In this document: in pieces, positions 35,196-44,445 of the stretch
How positions within the stretch are numbered: position 1 is the stretch's first letter
Layout of the letters: each line of letters starts with the position of its first letter
DNA from: Rivularia sp. T60_A2020_040
GTDB lineage: Bacteria; Cyanobacteriota; Cyanobacteriia; Cyanobacteriales; Nostocaceae
Reading direction: 5' to 3'
Length of the DNA: 57,760 nt
Assembly (NCBI GenBank): GCA_015272215.1
Contig: JACYMD010000046.1
Coordinates: forward strand, 1 to 57,760
Notes under the pieces: generated by a model
Databases searched by the model: none
What the model saw: the letters and a program-made list of their open reading frames with translations, nothing else
What the model was told of the DNA's origin: nothing
Position numbers and translations under genes: made by a program

Positions 35196-36839
35196 ATGAA
35201 CGCTAATAATAATTTGCAGTTAAGTTTGAGTTTAGGTTTACCTTTACATCCTCCTGAAGATATAGATTTAGAAATTTTTAATTCTATTCAAAGTCCCGAT
35301 TATAAGCAAGGGAAACCGATAGAAGATATGAACCGATTATTTAATAAACAAGTAATCGTTGACGAGCAAACTACATTAGATATAAATACTATTGAAGTAC
35401 CCGGTTTTATTGGTATTGCAGATGAGGAAATAATTACCAATCCCCAAGGAAACAATATATCGGGACATGAAGATATTGTCCAGTTTCTTGATAGATACGG
35501 TTTACTTGTGTGTACTTATCAGTACAATAAAGACCGTTATGGTAAAGAAATTGATTTACGTCAGAGTCCCCAAAGTGCTTCCCAAGTTAACGATTTGATG
35601 GAAATTTTCATCAAAAATGAAGGACATCATTCCGGTGCAATTGTACCCGCGATTCGGGAGGGTGAAAAAAAAGCTTTTGCTTCCTTTAACGAACCAGATA
35701 GTTATCATCTTGGTTTATATGGTGAAAACGGTTTTATTGCGGTAGCCCAAAACTTAGTTTTTCCCGACTTTGTAACTCAGCAGCAACAGAGGGGTTATAC
35801 CGATAGCATTGTTTGTTGGATGGCTTTGATGAATCCGTTTGTCAAATTTTCCCAGAACGATTTTAATGGGGGAGATCCGACTAAAGTTATTGATAGAACT
35901 AGTCTCCAAGAATTTTTGAAAAATTGCGCTTTGGCTAGTCTTGGGGATGAAAGTGCGATCGCATTTCTGAATAATTCGGATAATAAAGCTTATTGTGCTG
36001 AGTTTGTTTATATCAGCTTGAATACTCCCGTTTATCCCTTCAATCTCAAAGGTTTAACTTCATTGTTGAATGATCAAGCAAAAGCCAGAGAAATTCTTGC
36101 AATTCAAGAAAAACAAAATCGTAGACAAAAAAATATTCTTAGCGATCGCAGTGGAAATCCAGAATTTCAAGCTTTTAATATCCAAATGCCAATTGTACCT
36201 CCAGATTTACCACCTTTGGACGTACTCATGGCAGAAAATGGCATCAATATAGATTATAATACCATTCCTTTCCCAGCTTTTACGCTTTCTCAAGTATTGC
36301 GTCGCGCTTTCCGCACCTTGTTACCGCGTCACAAAGATGTTAATAATCCCAAAATCATTGAAGCACAAGTAAAGCTGTTTGGATATTTAGAGCCTTTAAT
36401 TTTAAAACAATTAGGACTTGATAATCCTTATGGTGAGGGATTTACTCCACAAGCAACTGCACAAAGAGACGAAAAAGTCAAAGTAGTAAGGGAATTTATG
36501 GCTTTTATCAAATCCCAACTGCAACAAAACTATAACAATTACACCGAGCTTGATGTTGTAGTCGATCAAATTATGGAACAAGCCGATGAATTAATCGGTG
36601 TGAGCGATGTGAAATATTTTGTACCACCACGCATTTATATAGACTTGGGACAAAATGATGGTGATGGTAATTTGCCTCAAGGTTGGGGATTTAAGTTAAA
36701 TACTTTAGGTGCGTTAATTTATCGAGGTGCGGTTAAAGATATGGCTGTAATAACTCCTCCTCAACCGACTCCAGAAATACCTCGTGATACTCCACAAACA
36801 CCTCCACAAAATAATCCCCACGTCAAAAATCGCAGATGA
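35196..36839 (+). CDS. Unrecognised 547-aa protein, possible permuted papain-like domain
   Basis: No family I can name. The middle (about 130-285) has DSYHLGLYGENGFIAVAQ (H171) and, 96 residues later, KAYCAEFVYISL (C267). In YiiX/YebB-type permuted NlpC/P60 domains His comes before Cys and the Cys lies in a CSE(F/L)V motif, so this could be a divergent cysteine hydrolase. The N-terminal 120 residues and C-terminal 250 residues match nothing I know; the C-terminus ends in a Pro/Gln-rich tail. No signal peptide. Lies behind the ankyrin gene on the same strand. Confidence 0.6.
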   Translation: MNANNNLQLSLSLGLPLHPPEDIDLEIFNSIQSPDYKQGKPIEDMNRLFNKQVIVDEQTTLDINTIEVPGFIGIADEEIITNPQGNNISGHEDIVQFLDRYGLLVCTYQYNKDRYGKEIDLRQSPQSASQVNDLMEIFIKNEGHHSGAIVPAIREGEKKAFASFNEPDSYHLGLYGENGFIAVAQNLVFPDFVTQQQQRGYTDSIVCWMALMNPFVKFSQNDFNGGDPTKVIDRTSLQEFLKNCALASLGDESAIAFLNNSDNKAYCAEFVYISLNTPVYPFNLKGLTSLLNDQAKAREILAIQEKQNRRQKNILSDRSGNPEFQAFNIQMPIVPPDLPPLDVLMAENGINIDYNTIPFPAFTLSQVLRRAFRTLLPRHKDVNNPKIIEAQVKLFGYLEPLILKQLGLDNPYGEGFTPQATAQRDEKVKVVREFMAFIKSQLQQNYNNYTELDVVVDQIMEQADELIGVSDVKYFVPPRIYIDLGQNDGDGNLPQGWGFKLNTLGALIYRGAVKDMAVITPPQPTPEIPRDTPQTPPQNNPHVKNRR

Positions 36840-37014
36840 AGTTGACACTCCCCGTCATAAACGCACCGGGATTATTGAATCGAAGTATGTCTTGAGCCTC
36901 GTGATTAGTAATAGTCATGCGGGGTTTTTAGGAAAGAGTGGTACAGTAATGCATCCCACTCTTACCCGACGAAGAGTTTTCGGTAAATTGAATTAGTCTT
37001 AGTAGATATCTCAA

Positions 37015-37752
37015 TCAAAGTTCTTGCTTGGTAGGACGAATAATCATTTCGTTAACATCAACATCCCCTGGTTGCTCGATAGCATAAGTAATAGCGCGAG
37101 CAATTGCATCAGCATCGATGGCTACTGAGTACAGTTGATTGACTCCTTTGGCTGTCTCCGAATCAGAAATTGTATTTGTCAATTCTGTCTCTACCGCACC
37201 CGGAGAAATATTGGTAGAACGAATTTCACCATTAGATTCAAGTCTAATTCCTTCTGAAATTGCTTTGACAGCAAACTTAGTCGCGCAATAAACTGTACCC
37301 GCAGGGAATACTTTATGTCCCGCTACTGAAGAAAGATTGATTATATGACCGGATTTTTGTTGTCGCATTATCGGTAATACTGCTGCAATCCCGTACAATA
37401 CACCTTTGATGTTCACATCTATCATTTTGTCCCACTCATCAACCTTTGTTTCATCTAAAGGTGATAAAGGCATTAAACCTGCATTGTTAACCAAAACATC
37501 TATACGTCCGTAAGCTTGATGAGTTGCTTCCGCTAAGGCTTCAACTTGAGAACTATTAGTAACATCTGTAACTTGATATTTAGCTGTACCACCATCTTTT
37601 TCAATATCAGAAACCAATTCCTTGAGACGCTCTTCTCTTCTGGCAGCAAGCATTAACTTCGCTCCGTTTTTAGCCAATCTACGGGCTGTAGCTTCCCCTA
37701 AACCACTACTTGCACCAGTTATAATCACTACTTTATTTTTGATGTCGGACAT
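37015..37752 (-). CDS. Classical SDR oxidoreductase
   Basis: 245 residues with the full classical set: TGASSGLG cofactor loop, NNAG, catalytic Ser in LSSVAG, and YCATK active site Tyr/Lys. The ARR after strand two suggests NADP(H). Resembles clavaldehyde dehydrogenase/YdfG-like enzymes, substrate unknown. It is preceded by a palindromic site identical to one before the TetR gene, so it is probably repressed by that TetR. Confidence 0.93.
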   Translation of the reverse strand: MSDIKNKVVIITGASSGLGEATARRLAKNGAKLMLAARREERLKELVSDIEKDGGTAKYQVTDVTNSSQVEALAEATHQAYGRIDVLVNNAGLMPLSPLDETKVDEWDKMIDVNIKGVLYGIAAVLPIMRQQKSGHIINLSSVAGHKVFPAGTVYCATKFAVKAISEGIRLESNGEIRSTNISPGAVETELTNTISDSETAKGVNQLYSVAIDADAIARAITYAIEQPGDVDVNEMIIRPTKQEL

Positions 37753-37780
37753 AATTTATTTTTACTTTCTTGAATAATAG

Positions 37781-37801
37781 TAGTAGACCAGTCGTCTACT
37801 A
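37781..37801. promoter_or_regulatory. TetR operator upstream of the SDR gene
   Basis: Perfect inverted repeat TAGTAGAC-CAGTC-GTCTACTA, 29 bases before the SDR start. A near-identical copy precedes the TetR gene. The core AGACCAGTC resembles the operator reported for LmrA/YxaF-type regulators. Confidence 0.82.
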
Positions 37802-37835
37802 GTTAAAGATTACTAACTAAAAGATTTAATTAAAT

Positions 37836-38429
37836 CTAGCTAGAGGTAGATTTACCTATAACCTGCCCAAATAAAATTTGTACAAAAATTTGCATCGGGA
37901 TAACAGATTTCGTTACCTTAGCTTGTAAAATAGCTCCTTGCCAACTAGAGAGAATAAACTTAGCTAAATCGTCAAGATGGCTATCACCATTAATTTCTCC
38001 CGCTTCGTAAGCTGCTCTTAAACATCTAACAAAATATTTTTCCCAATCAGCAAACACTTGATTAAGGCGATGACGAAACAATTCGTTTTGTGCTGACAAT
38101 TCTTGAGCAAGATTACCAATTAAACAGCCATGAGTACATTCAGAGAGTTGCATTTCTGCAATCCCCGACTCAAAGTAATTACGCAGCCGCGTCAAATGAG
38201 AAAATCGCTGATCTTCTAAAATATTTTTCAGCTTATCCTGATACTTACTAGCAAAATAATCAATAATTGCTAATCCAAAATCTTCTTTACTAGAAAAATA
38301 ATAATAAAACGAACCTTTAGGAACCCCTGCGGTAGTTAATATATCATTCAGACTTGCCGCATTAAATCCTCGTTGGATAATAATTTCTCTACCAACTCGA
38401 ATTAATTGATTGCGTTTATCAGTACTCAT
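37836..38429 (-). CDS. TetR/AcrR-family repressor
   Basis: Start taken at MSTDKRNQLI, since the longer form would cover the operator. 197 residues; DNA-binding domain 1-50 with GREIIIQRGFN and AGVPKGSFYYYFSSKEDF, then a ligand-binding helical domain with a C-terminal region typical of LmrA/YxaF-like members. It probably represses itself and the SDR gene through the shared palindromes and responds to an unknown small molecule. Same strand as the SDR, 83 bases upstream of it. Confidence 0.9.
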   Translation of the reverse strand: MSTDKRNQLIRVGREIIIQRGFNAASLNDILTTAGVPKGSFYYYFSSKEDFGLAIIDYFASKYQDKLKNILEDQRFSHLTRLRNYFESGIAEMQLSECTHGCLIGNLAQELSAQNELFRHRLNQVFADWEKYFVRCLRAAYEAGEINGDSHLDDLAKFILSSWQGAILQAKVTKSVIPMQIFVQILFGQVIGKSTSS

Positions 38430-38440
38430 AATACTACTTA

Positions 38441-38460
38441 TAGTAGACCAGTCGTCTATA
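38441..38460. promoter_or_regulatory. TetR operator upstream of its own gene
   Basis: TAGTAGAC-CAGTC-GTCTATA, 12 bases before the TetR start; matches 37781-37801 in all but the last bases. Indicates autorepression. Confidence 0.8.
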
Positions 38461-38594
38461 ATTGTCAAATTAGCTAAATTCTGTTACCACTTCCAATGAA
38501 CAAATACAATTAATTTAATTCTTGATAAAACTTGCAAAATTGCTTTAAACTCAGGTTTACTCAGCGTTTGACTTTGCGTTCTTCCGCGTTAAAA

Positions 38595-38608
38595 TACATC
38601 CGGATGTA
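38595..38608. other. 14-bp palindrome TACATCCGGATGTA
   Basis: Perfect palindrome in the 267-base gap between the TetR and phosphatase genes, followed by an A-rich run. Possible protein site or weak terminator; no role assigned. Confidence 0.35.
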
Positions 38609-38735
38609 GAAAAAACTTTTCCCCAAAAGCATCACCAATCGATAAACCTTCCAGGGAAAAGTAAGCCATATTAGAAGATTGCACTACTTCGCGGAGGGGA
38701 TATTAAATCGCCAGATATTTTTGATTACAAATTAT

Positions 38736-39374
38736 CTAAGTTCCCTTACGATTGCGGATATGTTCGGGCATATGGTATCTATCACCCAAAATTTCCAACA
38801 AAGGGCCGTGAACGTCAAATGTAACCATACTTACCGATGCTACCAAAATATTAATCCGATAGCGATAACGTCCTAAATCAATACCTAATAGACTGCAAAG
38901 TATAATCCGAATCGTGGCTTTATGAGAAACCACTAAAACATTACCTTGGTGATGTTTTTCTTGAATTTCAGCAATTACAGGCATAGCGCGGTTGGCGATA
39001 TCCATCGCAGTTTCTCCACCTTTGGGTGCATTCCAAGCCGGTTCTGTCAACCAATTAATATAATTTTCAGCATAGTTTTCTTGAGCAAAGGATTTACTTT
39101 GATTCTCCCATTCACCGTAACTACCTTCTCGAAGTCCGTCGCGCAACTGCATATCCATACCGATAGCATCACAAAAGGGCTTTGCAGTGGCAACAGTGCG
39201 TTTCATCGGACTAGCATAAACAGCTTCCCACTTCAGCTTCTTGTAAACATCAGCAAAAGCTTCCGCCATTTGCACACCCTCCGGTGTCAACTCCGCATTA
39301 GTTTCCCCGCAAAAATTACCAGTTTGGCTAAAAGTAGTTTCTCCATGTCGCAGTAAATATAAATTAAGAGTCAT
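38736..39374 (-). CDS. Histidine phosphatase family protein
   Basis: 212 residues with the phosphohistidine motif LLRHGET (9-13), R in SPMKRTVATA, E in GLREGSYGEWE and second His in VVSHKAT. Branch-1 phosphoglycerate-mutase-like; such cyanobacterial proteins include phosphoserine or sugar-phosphate phosphatases. The substrate cannot be fixed from sequence. Single gene. Confidence 0.9.
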   Translation of the reverse strand: MTLNLYLLRHGETTFSQTGNFCGETNAELTPEGVQMAEAFADVYKKLKWEAVYASPMKRTVATAKPFCDAIGMDMQLRDGLREGSYGEWENQSKSFAQENYAENYINWLTEPAWNAPKGGETAMDIANRAMPVIAEIQEKHHQGNVLVVSHKATIRIILCSLLGIDLGRYRYRINILVASVSMVTFDVHGPLLEILGDRYHMPEHIRNRKGT

Positions 39375-39443
39375 AAATTATGTCGCGATTGGGTTAATAA
39401 ATAAGGTACCTAGCAATACTATCGAATATGACTGGAAAAAGGT

Positions 39444-39515
39444 CAAAGGTTAAAGGTTAAAGGTTAAAATTTTAACTCCTAGCTTTCTCCCCATCCCCTT
39501 GTCTCCCCATCCCTA
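39444..39515. repeat. AAAGGTT array and GGGGATG/GGGAGACAA tract
   Basis: AAAGGTT units at 39444-39468 and a C-rich (G-rich on the minus strand) tract at 39486-39515. The latter adjoins the TAG stop of the 39513-41366 gene. Confidence 0.78.
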
Positions 39516-41366
39516 CTTAAAAATAGTAGTCGGTGCTACGGGTAAAATAGTATCGTCAAATCCTCCGACTTGATTCGTTCTCAAAACCCATAACCTAGCT
39601 TGTTGCTTGAGAAAAATTTTCGCGGTTTCGTCTTGCGCTCTTTTGGGTAATACAGTTCGCCAACTTCTGAGCATTTTGATTGCAGTTGTAATAATATTGT
39701 CGTTTTTATTATTAGTTCCAAATAAATCCTTGGCATTTTTTTGCCAGTCTCGTCGTACAATTCCCAGAGGAACTAACTGTTTTTCCAAGCTGTTTCCTAA
39801 AGATATTAATTCGTTAAAATACTGAGTTTGTTGATCTTTTGGATGGTTTTGTAACCATTCCCTAATTGTCGGCTTTGACTCCACAAACCTTTGTATATCG
39901 TAAATTGTCGAGTAAAGCGCTTGATTAGAATCTTGAACACAGGAAGCTGTCGGTGTAATTAATGATGCACCTGTTCCGTCACCAACCCGATACCGAGCCG
40001 TAATTTCTCTAAGTTCCTCAATAAATTCTGTTAAAGGAGACAATTTAACTCCATCAAAATCATAATCGGTAGTTATTGGCTCGTATTTGACCAAAATATC
40101 GGCTACGGGACGAGTTCCCAACCAACCCCGCCACAAAGAACCCATATAAGCAGCCCAAGTTAAACTACCAGAAATAACTGCTTCTGGATTGTGACAGTAA
40201 ACTTGATAGTAAATGATATCGAAACGTAATTCATCAGTAATGCGATCGCGCACTACTTGGGCAATACCGTAGGAAAAGTGACCTGGAACCGGAAGCCAAG
40301 AGGCTGCTTCTGCTTTTTCTCCACCGATACCACCAAATAAATGTATTACTAAAGCCTTATCGCCCAATTTCCATTGCGACACTGCATTTTCTGCATTTGG
40401 TGCGAGTAAAACTGTTTGATAATTACCTTTTTGTAATTTAATATTCCCCCACATTTCATACTTAAAGTATTCAAGTATTTTTTGTTGTTTTACAATTACT
40501 TTTTGTGGCTCTACTTTGAATAAAGCGCGGGGTTCAATTGCTTGTACGACAAAAGTTTTATCAGCATTAGCGGCACCGTAAATATACCATCCTTGAGAAT
40601 TAGCAGGTGATTTTTCGATGTCTTTATTACTCGAACGAGCAACTCCCTGTATATCTTGCGGTACTTGCGGTATACAAAGAATTTCTTCAATTCCTCGCTC
40701 AAAGTTTTGAGTTACTTTGTTGTAGTGACAAACTCGAAATAAATCGCTTTCTGAATCAATTCTGGCTTTAATTTTCACCAAACCAACGAAACGTCCGAGA
40801 ATTTGTACAGGTTCACAGTCAATAATTAACTGTGTCTCTCCCAGAGCATTAGTTTCTACTTGTGGCTGCAATAGCATCACGCAGACATCATCCATCGGTC
40901 TTGCACCTGCTAAAGATTCTAGAGGATCAACTTGAGAACGTCCATCTAATCTCACGGGATGAACTTTACCTGCTTGATGACTTTTTTTCGCTTGTTTGGT
41001 AAAATTAACGTCAAAACTTACCCGTTTGACATATTCTTGCACCTTCTGATCATTACTCCACGTCAACTTTACGACTTTACCAATAAGGTGCATATGTGAA
41101 TCGGGAGCATTTTGCACTTCAAATTCTACAAAACGCTGATGATTATTTTCTGTAGATAAAATTAACCTACCGCTCCATTCTGCAACTGGTTGATAAAGTT
41201 GCCGGTTAATTTCTACATTAATGGGATAATAATCACTATGAAATAAAGGCGAATTGCTGTTTATTTTATAGTTCGATGATTTGGTTTGTACCGACTTCTT
41301 GGTAATCAATCGAGCAAGTATAAACCCAATTGTCAGACAAACTACAAAAATGATTACATTCGTCAT
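39513..41366 (-). CDS. Uncharacterised membrane-anchored protein (617 aa)
   Basis: N-terminal membrane helix (2-20) and a large soluble part. I do not recognise the family. Landmarks: ESLAGARPMDDVCVMLLQP, WLPVPGHFSYGIAQVV, GSLTWAAYMGSLWRGWLGTRPVADI and VGDGTGASLITPTASCVQDSN. The last region is Gly/Ser/Thr rich and could be an active or binding site, but no known triad is visible. The protein is probably outward-facing or periplasmic. Its codon use looks native. Confidence 0.75.
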   Translation of the reverse strand: MTNVIIFVVCLTIGFILARLITKKSVQTKSSNYKINSNSPLFHSDYYPINVEINRQLYQPVAEWSGRLILSTENNHQRFVEFEVQNAPDSHMHLIGKVVKLTWSNDQKVQEYVKRVSFDVNFTKQAKKSHQAGKVHPVRLDGRSQVDPLESLAGARPMDDVCVMLLQPQVETNALGETQLIIDCEPVQILGRFVGLVKIKARIDSESDLFRVCHYNKVTQNFERGIEEILCIPQVPQDIQGVARSSNKDIEKSPANSQGWYIYGAANADKTFVVQAIEPRALFKVEPQKVIVKQQKILEYFKYEMWGNIKLQKGNYQTVLLAPNAENAVSQWKLGDKALVIHLFGGIGGEKAEAASWLPVPGHFSYGIAQVVRDRITDELRFDIIYYQVYCHNPEAVISGSLTWAAYMGSLWRGWLGTRPVADILVKYEPITTDYDFDGVKLSPLTEFIEELREITARYRVGDGTGASLITPTASCVQDSNQALYSTIYDIQRFVESKPTIREWLQNHPKDQQTQYFNELISLGNSLEKQLVPLGIVRRDWQKNAKDLFGTNNKNDNIITTAIKMLRSWRTVLPKRAQDETAKIFLKQQARLWVLRTNQVGGFDDTILPVAPTTIFK

Positions 41367-41398
41367 AATTTTTAATAATTTATAATAACTTTTAATAC

Positions 41399-41423
41399 TT
41401 GAGTAATTGAGTAATTGAGTAAT
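41399..41423. repeat. TTGAGTAA heptamer-type array
   Basis: Three near-identical units in the gap between the 617-aa protein gene and the binding-protein gene. Confidence 0.65.
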
Positions 41424-41574
41424 TTAATAAAATATTACGCCGTACTTTACTTTATTTAATTGATTTGAAAATATAAAAAATTGTGACTTGTATCATCTTA
41501 ACGTGTAATCTGACACTGGAATTACTGTATTTTTAACCTACGTAAAAATTTAGAGATAAATTAAGTAAGTAAGA

Positions 41575-42492
41575 ATGTTTAATAAAATTGTGTTCAGCCA
41601 TGCTCTCTCTATAGCAAGTTTCAGTTTGCTGTTAACAGCAGCCATACCTAGTGTTGCTTCAGGGGAAACCGTAATGGAAAAAGTTAAACGCACAGGTATA
41701 CTTAGAGCCGGAACTAGTAAAGATGCTTTTCCCTTTGCTTATAAAGATAAACAAGGGCAATTAATCGGTTATTCAGTTGATATGCTCAACCTAATCCAGC
41801 AGGGATTAGAAAAAGAACTAGGTCAAAAAGTCCAACTTGAATTAGTAGCACTCTCCCCAGCCGAACGCATTCCTAATATAGTTAACAGAAAAGTAGATAT
41901 TGTTTGCGATGCAAGCAGCTTTACTTGGGAACGCAATAAAAGTGTTGATTTTTCTTTTAGTTATGGTGCTAGTGGTACTAAATTATTAGTCAAAAAAGCA
42001 AGTAATTTAGGAGAACCATTATCGTTAATTGGCAAGCGAATCGGAGTGTTAGCAAAAACCACAAACGAAAAAGCTATTAAGCGAGCGCAACCACAAGCAA
42101 AACTAATATATTTCTTAGATAGAGCGCAAGCATATACAGCTTTGCAACAAGGAAAAATAGATGCTTTTGCTGATGATGGTATTCTTTTAGAAGCATGGTT
42201 GGGTAATAATCAAAATTTGAATAATTTTAAAGTTGTACCAGACTACCCTTATTCTAAAGAAGGTATTGCTTGTATGGTTCCGGAAAATAATTCTGATTTT
42301 CTTGATACCGTAAACTTTACTTTTTATGGTTTTATGCAAGGATTTATAGACAATGAAACTCGATACGTAACCATATTTGATCGTTGGTTTGGAGCGAGGG
42401 GAGCAATTCCGTTAAATCGCGATTTACGTGAATTAACAATAGAAACGATGCGCTTGGTGATCGATTCCCATCAAGATATTCCCGAAAACTAA
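41575..42492 (+). CDS. Amino-acid-type ABC solute-binding protein (family 3)
   Basis: 305 residues; signal peptide 1-30. Type II periplasmic binding protein: VKRTGILRAGTSKDAFPFAYKDKQGQLIGYSVDML, VNRKVDIVCDASSFTWERNKSVDFSFSY and GKRIGVLAKTTNEKAI are the usual SBP_bac_3 segments. A Cys in DIVCDA is less common. Ligand likely a polar amino acid. No permease or ATPase is adjacent, so it may share a transporter encoded elsewhere. Followed by a hairpin. Confidence 0.9.
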   Translation: MFNKIVFSHALSIASFSLLLTAAIPSVASGETVMEKVKRTGILRAGTSKDAFPFAYKDKQGQLIGYSVDMLNLIQQGLEKELGQKVQLELVALSPAERIPNIVNRKVDIVCDASSFTWERNKSVDFSFSYGASGTKLLVKKASNLGEPLSLIGKRIGVLAKTTNEKAIKRAQPQAKLIYFLDRAQAYTALQQGKIDAFADDGILLEAWLGNNQNLNNFKVVPDYPYSKEGIACMVPENNSDFLDTVNFTFYGFMQGFIDNETRYVTIFDRWFGARGAIPLNRDLRELTIETMRLVIDSHQDIPEN

Positions 42493-42547
42493 TCAATCTA
42501 TGCCTAATGAAGTATTGAATATGGCTTTCATTGGACTTTAATATTAT

Positions 42548-42584
42548 TATACCGCCAGCTTAATTAAGATCAGCTAGCGGTATA
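42548..42584. terminator. Stem-loop behind the binding-protein gene
   Basis: Arms TATACCGCCAGCT (42548-42560) and AGCTAGCGGTATA (42572-42584) with one mismatch; no long T-run follows, so termination is possible but a protein site cannot be excluded. Confidence 0.45.
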
Positions 42585-42711
42585 CAGGGAACACACAGAA
42601 CAAATAAATAGTCTTCCAGGGAAGAAAACTACTCGGTTTGCTAGTAAATTGGGTATTTTACTCAAAATTTATTTTGACATATATAAATAGTTACATTCAA
42701 TGGCAGTTAAG

Positions 42712-42744
42712 CCACTTAAGATTTAATTTTAATAGCTTAAGTGG
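42712..42744. promoter_or_regulatory. 9-bp inverted repeat upstream of the HTH-ATPase gene
   Basis: CCACTTAAG (42712-42720) and CTTAAGTGG (42736-42744) with a 15-base spacer, 36 bases before the gene start. The distance between arm centres (24 bases) suits two helical turns; possibly an operator for the gene's own HTH. Confidence 0.45.
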
Positions 42745-42780
42745 TGGTAGTGCGTTAAAATTCTTGGTGAAAACGAATAA

Positions 42781-44112
42781 GTGTTTACCGAAATGGAGGG
42801 TAGTAAGCAGAAGCGAAAACGAGGTATAACACTGACTGCAACCGGATTAAAACGGCTGCAAAGTGCGATACAAACAGCGCAGTTGCAAGAAAATGATGGT
42901 GTGCGTTTTACTCAGGAAGAACTAAGCCGGCGGATCGGAGTTTCCACTAATACATTATCGCGATTGTGGTCTCTGAAAACTCCATTAGATTCCCGTTCAA
43001 TAAAACTTTGCTTTAGCACTTTTGATTTAGAGTTAACTGAGTCAGATTACAGCATCTATGAAGAATTAGACAAATTTGAAACTATTGAATATCCCAGTAG
43101 ACCTGTATCGTTATATTCCAAATTGTATATTTCCCGTCCTCCGATTGAGCAATTAATTGAACGAGAAATTCCCCGTTCTGGCTGTCTAATCCGCATCAAA
43201 GCCCCTCAAGGAATGGGAAAAACTTCCTTGAAGTACAGGTTATTAGATTATGCCAAATCATTGGGTTATCGTACAGTACATTTAGATTTAAATTTAGTAG
43301 ATGGGGATAAATTTTTAGATTTAAACGTTTTTTTGCGTTGGTTATGTAGTATTACTTCCAGAAGTTTGGATATTCAACCGCAGCTTGATGAATGTTGGGA
43401 TGAAGAAATTGGTAGTAAATTAAGCTGTACTTTTTATTTTCAAACTTATATCTTAGAAGCTGCTGATAGTCCTTTAGTTTTATCATTTAACGAACTCAAT
43501 CTCATTTTTGAATATCCACTACTAGCTCAGGAATTCTTACCATTATTACGTTCTTGGCATGAAAAAGCGCAGTATAATTACATTTGGCAAAAATTGCGTT
43601 TAATTCTGGATTATTCAACCGATATTTATGTTCCCTTAAACTTAAACCGTTCACCATTTAATATTGGATTACCCATCAATTTACCTGAATTTACACAGGA
43701 GCAGGTAGAGGAATTAGCAGCACGATACGGACTCAATTGGCAGCAGGGTAATCAAGCTCAAAAACTCATGGAAATAATTGGGGGGCAACCAACTTTAATT
43801 AATGTTGCACTTTATCATTTAAGTCAACAAGAACTAAGCTTAGAGCAGTTATTAGAACAAGCTAGTACTGATAAAGGAATTTATCGGCATCATTTACGAG
43901 AAAAATTAAATGATTTGCAAAAAAATCCCGATTTAGTCGTAGAATTCATCAAAATACTTACAGCGAAAACAGGTCTAAATCTTTACCCTACAGTTGCTTA
44001 CAAATTAGAAAGTATCGGATTAGTTAAACTTACTTCTGATGGTCTAATTCTAAGTAGAGAATTATATCGTCCTTATTTTTCTAAATATTTGGGTAATATC
44101 ATGTCCGGATGA
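42781..44112 (+). CDS. HTH-ATPase of AAA-like (AAA_35) type with altered Walker B
   Basis: 443 residues from GTG; an ATG 12 bases later is an equally good start. The basic N-terminus is followed by a helix-turn-helix (about 43-64: RFTQEELSRRIGVSTNTLSRLW). A P-loop ATPase follows with Walker A APQGMGKTS (K147), matching the AAA-like domain common in cyanobacterial signalling proteins. Walker B reads LVLSFNELNLIF, so Asn237 replaces the Mg-binding Asp, as does the second position (usual DEVDRIF). ATP may be bound but not hydrolysed. A winged-helix-like end follows. The family often joins conflict or signalling proteins; here it stands alone. Its stop TGA shares a base with the 111-bp repeat. 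Confidence 0.82.
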   Translation: MFTEMEGSKQKRKRGITLTATGLKRLQSAIQTAQLQENDGVRFTQEELSRRIGVSTNTLSRLWSLKTPLDSRSIKLCFSTFDLELTESDYSIYEELDKFETIEYPSRPVSLYSKLYISRPPIEQLIEREIPRSGCLIRIKAPQGMGKTSLKYRLLDYAKSLGYRTVHLDLNLVDGDKFLDLNVFLRWLCSITSRSLDIQPQLDECWDEEIGSKLSCTFYFQTYILEAADSPLVLSFNELNLIFEYPLLAQEFLPLLRSWHEKAQYNYIWQKLRLILDYSTDIYVPLNLNRSPFNIGLPINLPEFTQEQVEELAARYGLNWQQGNQAQKLMEIIGGQPTLINVALYHLSQQELSLEQLLEQASTDKGIYRHHLREKLNDLQKNPDLVVEFIKILTAKTGLNLYPTVAYKLESIGLVKLTSDGLILSRELYRPYFSKYLGNIMSG

Positions 44113-44222
44113 TTACTCCCTTCCCGGCAGAAGATTACCGATAAAAAAACCCTTCTAGACGCAGAGAACACATTCGTAAAGAGATAAAGAGAAATAGGTA
44201 ATTTTCCAGCGGGATAGGAGTA
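44112..44222. repeat. 111-bp inverted-end repeat, copy A
   Basis: Identical, base for base, to 46659-46769 by eye. Ends are imperfect inverted repeats of about 26 bases (TACTCC, CCCG, ATTACC blocks), so it looks like a MITE or a cruciform element. It begins on the last base of the HTH-ATPase stop codon. Confidence 0.88.
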
Positions 44223-44347
44223 GTTATTATTTGCTGTTAAGTGGTAATGGGTAATTGGTAATGGGTAATTAATATTTAAGCTGATACGCAGTTAAATTGT
44301 ATAAAGCGTTAGCGCAGCGTGTCCGTAGGACATAAATATGAATTTAT

Positions 44348-44370
44348 TGTAGTGCGGGCATCCTGCCCGC
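44348..44370. repeat. TGTAG-led hairpin GCGGGCA/TGCCCGC
   Basis: Perfect 7-bp arms 44354-44360 and 44364-44370 with loop TCC. Same TGTAG lead as other palindromes in the window. The surrounding 398-base gap also holds copy A, a GGTAAT tract near 44240-44270 and no gene. Confidence 0.7.
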
Positions 44371-44445
44371 TTTGTCTATCTAATTTAGGCGCTTAACAGC
44401 TTAATAATTTTCCATATTGATCAAACTACTCCCTACCCCTCAGAT

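Noticed and set aside
42638-42829. 63-codon ORF before the HTH-ATPase
   Set aside because: Overlaps the inverted repeat and HTH-ATPase start; no ribosome site.
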